DNA of 64,000 nucleotides, from assembly GCA_963989385.1 (NCBI GenBank), contig OZ022506.1, positions 63,561,434-63,625,433 on the forward strand, read 5' to 3'. The notes beneath the pieces were generated by a model. That model was given only the letters and a program-made list of their open reading frames with translations, did not search any database and was not told the DNA's origin. Shown here in pieces: positions 55,264 to 64,000 of the stretch. The position numbers and the translations under genes are program-made. Each line of letters begins with the position of its first letter. The stretch's first letter is position 1. The stretch is from Ctena decussata. Taxonomy: Eukaryota > Mollusca > Bivalvia > Lucinida > Lucinidae.

Positions 55264-55694
55264 GTCGTTTGTCTCACTGAAGCTATTTGTCAAGCTTACC
55301 TTGTTTTGCGATATTATGGCAGTGGGAACGTTTCTGTTTAAAACAGAGTTTTTCCCAGTGGCAAACTGTCGAGTCATTTGGGATCGGTCAATAATAAAAT
55401 TCTGAATTAGATCCTTAGGGTGCAAAGAAAACACCAAAGAAAAAAAAAAAAAAAAAGTAGGCTCGATTTGATTTGAATCTTTTAATGACCAGTAATGAAT
55501 TGTACCACACTAAGCATGCCCTCAAACCGTGACCAGCTTAAGCACTACACTGTTTACAAAATGATTCTAAATGAGCTCAGTGATGCCAAAGTATCAGAAA
55601 CAAGAAACTACTTTGCAGCTATTTTGTCATTTTACGGCTTATTTTGAATCATATTGACTAGACCAGTGCTCGAAGTCGTGGGCATTGCTAATTA
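55264..55694. other. Non-coding between two foldback copies
   Basis: A poly-A tract at 55440-55456. Nothing else was seen. Confidence 0.4.
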
Positions 55695-55699
55695 TTACT

Positions 55700-56036
55700 C
55701 ACAGGGTATAAACCAGTCCGCCAATTTTCACATGCTTCCTGCAGAGACTGTCCGTCATATTTGGCTTCCGCCGAGACTGTCCGCGAACTCTTGCTTCCTG
55801 CAGGGACTACTGTCCTCGAAAAATGGCTTCCTGCCGAGACTGTCCGCCTGACTCTGCTTCCTGCCGAGAGCCTCGGCAGGAAGCAGAATCATGCGGACAG
55901 TCTCTGCAGGAAGCCATTTATCATGTACAGAAGTCTCGGCAGGAAGCAAGACATCGCGGACAGTCTCGGTGGAAGCCAAATATGATGTACAGTCACTGCA
56001 GAAAGCAAAAATTTGCGGAATCGATTATACCCTGTG
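55700..56036. mobile_element. Foldback transposon, copy 2, 5-bp duplication
   Basis: A 337-bp copy of the same element (CACAGGGTATAAACCAGTCC...GATTATACCCTGTG). TTACT flanks both sides (55695-55699 and 56037-56041), so the two copies inserted independently. Confidence 0.8.
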
Positions 56037-56041
56037 TTACT

Positions 56042-56800
56042 GTTTATAACCGGACAAAGTAGTTTATTTGGTGTGAGTATTGCTTCCGAAATAGTCTATT
56101 CAGAATATATTCATTCACAGACAAAAATATCTGTATTTGCCTTACTGGGCCCGGAATTACACTCATTCCTAAAAGTTAAGGCCATCTTAACTTTAAGGTC
56201 TGAAATTTCAAGGTCGAGGTTAATTTTTGCATAGTATTTGAATACTACTGATGATTATGTAAAATATTGCGTTCGGGATGAGCTCAATCGATCAAACATA
56301 GAATTATATCGAAAAAAACTTTTAAAGACTTGTTTTCATGACACAAATAACTTCCCTTAAAGTGAAGGTGCTTTTAACTGTAAGAAATGATTGTAGTCCT
56401 TGGTCCTGGTATTTAATAAGGACATTAACATCGCCTTGTTCCAAGCTAATCCACAGAATTATTATTCCTGAAAAGCCCTTTTCATAATGGCATTTTCTTA
56501 CTTTCAATTTGAATATTTATTTTATACTTAACAGTGAATTCAGTGCATATGTGGAACAAATAAAAGAGATATTGTCTAAAGTGAGAAAATATCGTATCAA
56601 TTCACTAGTGGCTGATACGATTTATATTTTATCACTGTGGCAAACCGCGGATGTTTTTGACAATTTTGGCCTTAATTTTTTCCCCGAAAAGGTCTGAAAT
56701 GTAGTGTTTTGTCTAAAATTATGCTACAGACGTAAGCACATAGTCAAGCAACTGACATCATACTTTGACGTCACTGTTTGAGCTGAAGCATCGCTAATTT
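56042..56800. other. Non-coding, one TGACGTCA site
   Basis: No gene was supported. TGACGTCA at 56766-56773 just before the satellite. Confidence 0.4.
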
Positions 56801-56828
56801 GCACGCGACGTCGATCCGACGGCAGGCA

Positions 56829-57780
56829 ACGGTTGCGTTCCTCTGTTACTACATACCACAATACTCTGCGCCTTATCAACTTCCGTCGACCTGTCAACCT
56901 ACCTTTTGAAGTATGACTTGTACTGCAGAGATTGCAGATTTGCTAACACCGTTTGCTGTTGTGTCCCTCTGTTACTACATACCATAATATCTTGCGCCTT
57001 ATCACCTTCCTGTCTACCTGTCAACTTACTTTCAGGAGTATGACCTTCTTTGCGGAAATGGCAGGTCTGTTAACAGCGGTTGTTGTTGCGTCGCTTTGTT
57101 ACTACATACGATAATCCCTTGCGCCTTATCAACTTCCGTCGACCTGTCGACCTGTCAAGCTCCTTTCAGGTGTATGCAAGTCTTCTGATAACGTTCACTG
57201 ATATGTCTCACCGACAATCTCCTTCATAACACTTCATGCTTACTCCATTTCCGTTTACCTGTCGCCTTGTCTACTTTCTTTTACGATCGTATTCAGTGCC
57301 GCTTATACGGTTTACCGTTATGTCTCACTTTAAGTCCATCCCATAATACACCACGCCTTACCGACTTCCGTCGACCTGTCCGCCTGTCACCATTTCACAA
57401 TGAGAATGCTAGTCCTTCATTACAGTTGAGTTCCCTATCATGTATGACAGTTACTATACCCATAATAATTTGGGCCTATTCCACTGCTGTCCGTCTGTCG
57501 TCCTGTCTACATATCTTGCGCACTTTACTTCCATATTGGTTCACTGATAAGCTTACTTATCATTCTACCCCCATACGCAAATTATCACGTCTTATTGTCG
57601 TCAGTACGGTGATTTTGGCCCCACCGCTTTACCCTCTTACCATTAGTAAGCATTTTGTCCCCTGTTTTAAAATAATACGCCACTCCTTCCCGCCAAGTAT
57701 TGTGTCGTTTTCTCGTTCGGTATTGGATTTTTGGTCCCGCCCCTCTCCCTTGATCGCCTCACCCCTCGTACCATAAGTTA
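56829..57780. repeat. ~120-126-bp satellite, decaying to the right
   Basis: Tandem units with GTTACTACATACCATAATAC, TTGCGCCTTATCAACTTCCG and TCGACCTGTCAACCT words. Unit starts lie near 56844, 56972 and 57097, with diverged continuation to 57780. The long open plus frame (57267-57776) lies entirely within the decayed repeats. Confidence 0.7.
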
Positions 57781-57848
57781 TCATGTGTCCCCCATATTTA
57801 ACTTGAGGCTGTTTTTTTAATATTCCTTTACCGCTGCACGCATATAAT

Positions 57849-58086
57849 TGAGCCGCGACACGACAAAACCAACAATGTGTTTGTGCGCCTAGCGAAGACT
57901 CAGATCAGCCTGGGCATCCGCCCAGTCTGATCAGAGTCTTTGCTCTCTGCATGGAGGTAACTTAGACCCTTAGCTACCATGTTAGTGCTGAGGAATGAGT
58001 CTGATCAGATTAGGCGGATGCCCAGGCTCATCTGAGTCTGCGCTGGGCGCACAACCACATTATTGGTTTTATCGTGTCGCGGCTTA
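57849..58086. mobile_element. GAGCCGCG MITE, copy 14
   Basis: A full copy, GAGCCGCGACACGACAAAAC to TTTTATCGTGTCGCGGCTT. Confidence 0.8.
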
Positions 58087-59260
58087 TATTAAGAATTCTA
58101 GCAACCATATTTCATCTACTATTAACTCGGCTGTACTGATACAAACGTGATGAGGAAATTGCTTCTGAGAGAGTTCGGGGTCCAATTCTAACTCTTCCGC
58201 AGGGGCCTTCAGGCACAAGCTTCAACATATTTCCATCTTAGCTTCAGGTAAATGGGTTTTCTTTTCAGAGAAGTCCCGCTAAAGTTTTCCCTCCCTTCTC
58301 AATGAGGGTCAACTCAAATTAAAAAAAATGCTCTTTCAGGTGCAAATGCTTTCATTAAAGATCATGCCCTTTTCATAAAGGGTTCCTATCCAGGAAAACT
58401 TGAAGAGGAAGTCACAGTTGTTCTTCTTTGTAGAAATGGCGGATGGGACACATTATCAATATTCGAGGGATTTCTCATTGAGATGCATGCATTCATAGTG
58501 AAAATGCCTGTTTCAACAAAGTATTATTTCTGGCTACGCTACTGCTTCTTGTGAACCTTTTCTTTGCTAACTCTTAGCATTGGTTCCAAAATACAAAACA
58601 TGTTCTTTTACAGTCATACATATTCTCTTATACTACTAGATAATTCCGTTAACTCTGACATTGAAAGATCAGATTGCCAGGTTTTATAGATTCTATAGGT
58701 ACAATGGTTTTACTAGTGAGGCATTTCTGTTTAATTTTCTTGAATGCATCACTTATGCATTTCGCCTTTTGCCAATCCATGCGGAGGTGATTCTGGGGTT
58801 CACTTGGTTCTTTACAGTACTATATGTTGTTTTCCTATGTTTCTGCGCCATGCTTCTGCTTTGCATTGTAATAATTTTATGTCTGAAAAATAATGGGTTT
58901 CAATGAGTTACACATTAGATGATTACTTTTTTGTCGGGCAAACCGATTTGGTTAAATGTGCACTGGAGTTAAGGCCATTTATTTCTGTTTGCCGAGATCT
59001 TGGTGTTCCTTAAAAAAGGGGAAAAAGTACGGCCGGCAACAAGATTGTTTTCTGCGGTTTAGAAATAGATTATGTAGCCATAGTGAGCAGATAACCGGAA
59101 ACTAAGATTGAAAATCAGACCTTTGCTGCATCAGTTTTGGATTGGCAAAAAGGTCAAATTACGCCAGTTACAGCCTCATTTGGGTCATTCAGATTTCGCT
59201 ATTGGTTGCGTTGTACCTGGTTGAACTCCCTTTACACTGATTATACGATCATTCAATAAA
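58087..59260. other. Non-coding, nothing recognised
   Basis: A short hydrophobic frame around 58661-58906 lacks an ATG start and splice context and was not called. Confidence 0.4.
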
Positions 59261-59498
59261 TGAGCCGCGACACGAGAAATCCAACAATGTGGTTGTGCGC
59301 CCAGCGCAGACTCAGATCACCCTGGGCATCCGCCCAGTTCGACCAGATTCTTTGCTAAGCGCTTAAATGGTAGCTAAGGGTCTAAGCTACCTCCATGCGG
59401 ACAGCGAAGACTCTGATCAGACTGGGCGGATGCCCAGACTGATCTGAGTCTGCGATGGGCGCACAACCACATTGTTGGTTTTGTCGCGTCGCGGCTCA
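59261..59498. mobile_element. GAGCCGCG MITE, copy 15
   Basis: A full copy with AAAT on both flanks; among the best-preserved in the window. Confidence 0.85.
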
Positions 59499-60882
59499 AA
59501 TGTTCATTGTCCAGAGTCCTATGTTAGATAAAGATAAAGAAAGAGGCCGGAGCTGAGTTAGCGGCTTGGGAATTGCTCATGGTGGGTTTAATGGGAAAAG
59601 AATGTTTCTGTCGGAGGTTCAGTAAGCGACTGATGCTTAAGTCTTTATACAGATGCAGCGTCTATCACAGGGCTTGCAGTTGTTTTCGGTGCACTGATGG
59701 CCAGACGAGTTAACGAGTTTGCATATCAAAAGTCTTGAGCTTTTTCCTATAGTTCTTGAAGTTGAAATCTGGAGTGCAAAACTATCCAACCAAAGGGTTT
59801 TATTTTTTTCAAACAGCGTTGCTAATGTATAGGTTTTCAACAAAACGTCCTCTAAAGATCCAACCATGATGAAATTATTTGCGCCCATGAAATACAGCAA
59901 TAGGCTCCGCAGTAAACACGTACCTGGGGATAAAAACTGTGGCAGATGATTTGTCCCGATTTCAATTACAAGAAAACAGACAGTGTGCACCATGGTAAGT
60001 CGAATGAATTCTGCAAACGGCATATCTTCACATTTAACCCGACGATTCTAGTATTGTATTGGTATGTTTGGATCAAAATACAAATTTAAAGTGTAACTAC
60101 ACTTCAGGAACTGACTGAATCAGATCCCAAACCCTATCCCCAACATGAAAAGTAGCAAAGTTTCGTGTTTGCGGTCGTTTAAATAACTTTTGCAGAATGG
60201 ACTCAAGCCTCAGTGTCTAATGGCGATGATGTTTCTTCTTACTTTTCTGGCTAGCCTTTTTCGGATCGGTTTCCAGCCTTCAACGATTGCTTCAAACGTC
60301 TCCGCTTTAGCTTTTGTTCAAGGAGTGTTGTGTTACATGTATCCGATTCCTGCATTTTGGTGCGGCAGTTTCTTAGAGAAACAAAAAAATCACTATGGAT
60401 CTGCTGTTGGCATACGTTAGCCGATCGCTACCAATATTTTCTATAAACTTAACTCGGGGATTCCTCCAAAAATTATAATATCCTTTTACAGGTCTTTGTT
60501 AAAGGCTATTTTCTGCTTTGTTTTAATGCTTTTTAAAGGGCGAGAGAAATGTACCTGAAATCGGGACACTCTGCAGAGTCGGTTATACAGCGTCATCAAT
60601 TTGGTTTTTCGTATGATGCAGGTAGAATTGTTGAGGCAAGTATTGTTATATGACATTTTAGGAATAATCTTAAGCAAGCAACTATCTATGAAACTTTTAA
60701 GCATAAATCACCACAATGTTCTTTGTTCCTTATAAAGACGGTTAAAAGTTACTGCATAGAATATTAAGACACTTCTGAGTCTTCATTTAAGTTTCATGAT
60801 GACTCACCTGTTAGATTAGAATAAATTGAATATCATTTAATCGCCGGAATGAGCATTCGCTAAAATGTTATATTGCATAATA
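59499..60882. other. Weak open frames, no gene supported
   Basis: A minus frame at 59637-60023 (128 residues, ending SSGHQCTENNCKPCDRRCIC) and a plus frame near 60190-60420 with a hydrophobic start (LMAMMFLLTFLASLF) are open but unrecognised. Either could be an exon of an unseen gene. Confidence 0.25.
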
Positions 60883-61067
60883 TGGATGGATGGATGTCTT
60901 GAAATTTTACACCCCTTTTCAACCTTATTCAGTATATGAGAGACAATGAGAGGGAGATAATGAAAGGCTTCGTGCGATGCAGCCAAAGATTTTCGCCTCT
61001 TACTGGAATTGAACGGGGAGCCGCTAGATAGGACGCCAGCACGTAACAAACTGAGCTACCGGGTCCG
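60883..61067 (-). mobile_element. tRNA-derived SINE, same family as 3.6 kb
   Basis: Minus-strand head CGGACCCGGTAGCTCAGTTT and GTTCAATTCC B-box-like site, tail TCCATCCATCCAT. Diverged; no clear target duplication. Confidence 0.65.
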
Positions 61068-61390
61068 AAATTCACAGTATTACGCGCTCAGGTTAAGCTT
61101 TATTCAAGAAATGTCTACTTAACTGTTATGTACATTCTTTAATGATTCTCTTCAATTTCTTATCATTATGATCTGGCTCACAAGTGGCAAAATATATACA
61201 TCCAACTATTAATATCTCAGATTCAAGGCTTATCACAAACTACTAATAACTCAAAGTAAATTTTCTGAACCCAGAAAATTTACATTGAGATACAAGTAGT
61301 TCGATATAATGAGCATTAAAATGTAAAGAATAATTGAAACTGTGTCCATCCTTGACATATAAGTGTTTGAGATAACAAATGTCAACTGTA

Positions 61391-62084
61391 TTATCGGTTG
61401 TTTCTGATCTGGATGGTTGAGCTTTTATTGAGTGATACTGCCTCTTCGTAAGAAGGGGGAGGCGGAATCTCTTCCGGTTTAGCTGCACCAATACGGCTGT
61501 AAGTTGGCGGAGCATCAGGATACACTGATCCATTTGGAGCTGCTGTTTCCGGTACCAAATGGCAAGAATTCCGGGAAGCCGTATATTGAACAGGTTGAAA
61601 TGTAACTGTATTAGATATCATGTGTATAGGAGAGGATACTCCATTTTGGACTCTTGCTATTTGAGTTACTCTTGTTCTGTCTGCGGTTTGTGGCGCTGAT
61701 GCTCTAGTTCTTGTAGAAACTGTGGACTGCTGAGTAGGAGATGATACTCCATTTTAGACACTTGCCCTTTGTGTTGGTGCTGTTCTGTCTACGGTTTTCG
61801 GCGTTGCTGCTCTAGTTCTTGAAGAAACTGTGGACTTCTGAGTAGGAGATGATACTCCATTTAGGACCCTCGCTCTTTGTGTTGTTGCTGTTCTGTCTAC
61901 GGTTTTCTGCGCTGCTGCTCTAGTTCTTGTAGAAACTGTGGACTTCTGAGTAGGAGAGGATACTCCATTTAGGACCCTTGCCCTTTGTGTTGTTGCTGTT
62001 CTGGTTCTTGTAGAAACCGTGCACTGCTGAGTAGGCTCTCTCACAGTCGCAGATTCGGAACTTGTCATTCCTTTCCGTTTACGT
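61391..62084 (-). pseudogene. Last exon of a membrane protein: repetitive tail with PPxY, in-frame stop
   Basis: Acceptor TATTTTTACAG at 62085 is followed by RKRKGMTSSES, the basic start expected just after a membrane helix encoded by an upstream exon not found here. Then come about four 36-residue units (TQRARVLNGVSSPTQKSTVS, TRTRAAAQKTVDR), and finally a non-repeat end with APPTYSRIG and PPPPSYEEAVS, two PPxY-type motifs that bind WW domains, before TGA. The third unit reads ASV-stop-NGVSSP: TAA at about 61754-61756 stands where other units have CTA (Leu) or CAA (Gln). The frame is otherwise open from 62084 to 61391, so one base (CAA to TAA) cuts off the PPxY end. Confidence 0.6.
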
Positions 62085-62157
62085 CTGTAAAAATAAATGA
62101 CACCAGAAAACGTATTTTATTAGATATGAGAACAGCAAACTCATATCAGCCTGCATG

Positions 62158-62356
62158 AGCCCCGATAGCTTAGAGGGTTAAGCGCTGGCCTGCTGATCTA
62201 GAGCTCCCAGGTTCGAGACCCGCTTGAGGTGGAAATCTTTCCGACCGTAAACGGGGTTTCATTGCACACAGCTTTTCACTATCGCCTCACCTCGTCCTCA
62301 TACGACTGAAATACTGTTGAAAAGGACGACAAATCACAAGTCATCCATCCATCTGT
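62158..62356 (+). mobile_element. tRNA-derived SINE, plus strand
   Basis: GCCCCGATAGCTTAGAGGGT (A-box region), GGTTCGAGACC (B-box), then the shared family body (ACTGTTGAAAAGGACGACAA) and the CATCCATCCAT tail. Confidence 0.8.
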
Positions 62357-64000
62357 ATAGCAACCTGCGCATCTGCATGTTGAGTCTTGGTGGTTCGCAT
62401 TTCGCATATTTGGAAAGGCTGAAGTAAGGCCGCGCACATGAAAACACATTCTAGAGTACACAGCGTCAAGCAGGCACATTGCTTGGTACTGAAGTCGATG
62501 TGACGTAATGAGGTCGTCAGTTTGACGTTATTTTCATGTCATGACAATGTGCCAGCTGGGAAAACTGCGACTTTTTCTCGCAATCTTCTCAGTCTTATCC
62601 TAAGCGATGATTCCTCCTTATTTGGATTTCGTCATTCAAATATAACATAATCATGCTCAGGATAACGCTCTTTTCAGACCCAATAACTGCGCAAACTGTT
62701 TGATAATTTCGTTGTTTTCTATATTCTAGAAACTTTCTGTATACAATTATTGACTTCTGCTGGGGTGTTACTGAAGTGTTATGAAACAGTGACCTTCATA
62801 CTGACCGACGCGAAAAGGGGGTCAGTATGAATTTACTTTGTTCAACGAGACGTCATGTTCACCGAAACAAAAGTCATCAACTGTTTCATTATATATCAAT
62901 TATAAGGTCTGTTGAACTGGTTGTCATTATAGTTAACTTGACGTCAATTTCAGTTGACGTTACTTCACAAACCATTCGCCATAAAGACGTTACGTCACCA
63001 ACCATGCAACATTAAGACGTTACATCATGAAACATGCGACATGAAGTAATGGGTACAGTCTACTTGATATTTATGAGAATTGCCCCTCCGTTTTTGGGGA
63101 GAGCATAGGGTTTTTATTGTAAGAGAGATGACGTCATCTGTCAATCATGCATATTATATTTCTTGCAGTATAAAAAAGACCAACAAATGATAGGTACTAA
63201 AAGGCATATCGATGGCGGAGCGCAAAACTGACGTAACTACATTTTACAAAACTTTTCAGGAGAAGCAAAAAGACTTTTTCTTGTGACCCACAGGTCTTGT
63301 TTCAAATTGCCCTTCTATTGACTTCCATACAAATGCTAGCAACTACAAGGAAGTCCTTTTTGTGATAGCTTTATCCATGTTTGTTTTTTTGGTAACACTT
63401 TGAGTTACAACCTTTTTTGGGATATATTTTCAGTTTTCAAAAAATAAAATATTACCGCAAAACAGCGGTAAGTTGACTTACAACCTCGTAGGTGTCAACT
63501 TTCAGTAATCGAAAAATAAATCTTACTGCAAAACAGATGTAACTGACTTATAAACTTTTACTGCATATTTATTAGTTGTCTGAAAGTCAAATCTTATTGC
63601 AAAACAACTAAAATGACTTACAATTGTTCTTCAAAAAATACTTTGAAGGCATTTTTAGACCACGGAATCCGAGTATATGTGTCCTATGTATGCATTTATA
63701 TGTTCATTGAGCTTTTTGTGTCATCGAAGTAAAACAGATAAAGCTGGTACTAACTCTTTTAGCCATTTGCCCTTTTTATTTTTCTGAGGTTGTTTGAATG
63801 TTTCTCTGAGTTTCCATATTGTTTTAATAATATTGTTGGTCTGAAATATGGTGCAGCTCAGGTGTGTGGTGACAGCCTTTTTACACGTAAACCGAATCAC
63901 ATTTGAGAAGTATACAAAGCATTTCTTTGCCATTCTGAAAGTTGAATCAATTCTCTAAGGAGGATACTCATTATATTAACAATCCCAATGATTAAATATA
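62357..64000. other. Non-coding with TGACGTCA cluster
   Basis: TGACGTCA at 62939-62946 and 63129-63136 with many TGACGT half-words between 62500 and 63230. A GCAAAACAnnnnTAAnTGACTTA word repeats near 63450-63620. No exon was recognised, including the membrane-helix exon expected upstream of 62084. Confidence 0.4.

Noticed and set aside
57267..57776. Plus-strand open frame of 169 codons
   Set aside because: It lies wholly within the decayed ~120-bp satellite, has no splice or start context, and its composition follows the repeat.

Overview
This is a eukaryotic nuclear window: AT-rich, intron-bearing and crowded with repeats. It is most likely from a bivalve mollusc. The reasons are pearl-type elements (roughly 150-170 bp tandem cores followed by an ACGG-type microsatellite and a terminal hairpin), a Helentron, tRNA-derived SINEs, foldback MITEs, and immune-type secreted or membrane proteins built from SRCR, WSC and C-type-lectin-like modules. 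The species cannot be fixed from sequence alone.

Layout. 1-8 kb: at least five minus-strand exons of a secreted modular protein (CCP-like module, 30-bp minisatellite mucin-like linker, one SRCR domain split over two exons, second Thr-rich linker), all joined in compatible intron phases. 8.5-12.2 kb: an imperfect ~37-bp satellite interrupted by a decayed LINE and a foldback element. 13.0-16.6 kb: left arm of a large inverted duplication whose right arm is at 44.3-48.4 kb. 20.7-28.0 kb: a nearly full-length Helentron on the minus strand (Ulp1/C48-like peptidase, basic 46-residue repeats, zinc-finger region, HUH Rep, PIF1 helicase, EEP endonuclease), disabled by two stops, one frameshift and a Walker A substitution. 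28.6-30.1, 36.0-38.7, 48.4-48.7 and 51.5-52.7 kb: non-autonomous Helentron relatives (HINE/pearl type). 31.6-34.1 kb: a coiled-coil ORF of unknown function with partial tandem duplications, one split by a TIR element. 39-46 kb: MITE-rich, with a 0.73-kb tandem duplication of palindromes. 48.9-50.5 kb: an intronless type I membrane receptor (C-type-lectin-like plus WSC). 54.9-56.0 kb: two foldback transposons with 5-bp target duplications. 56.8-57.8 kb: a ~120-bp satellite. 61.4-62.1 kb: the last exon of a membrane protein with a repetitive cytoplasmic tail, PPxY motifs and an in-frame stop.

How it fits together. The host genes are separate units; the two better supported ones (SRCR gene, WSC receptor) look like surface or secreted recognition proteins. 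Most of the remaining sequence is transposon-derived. The Helentron is the plausible relative, or former source of machinery, for the HINE copies. At least 15 copies of one nested-palindrome MITE were counted by eye. Splice sites, domain calls and counts come from reading the sequence; no searches were run.
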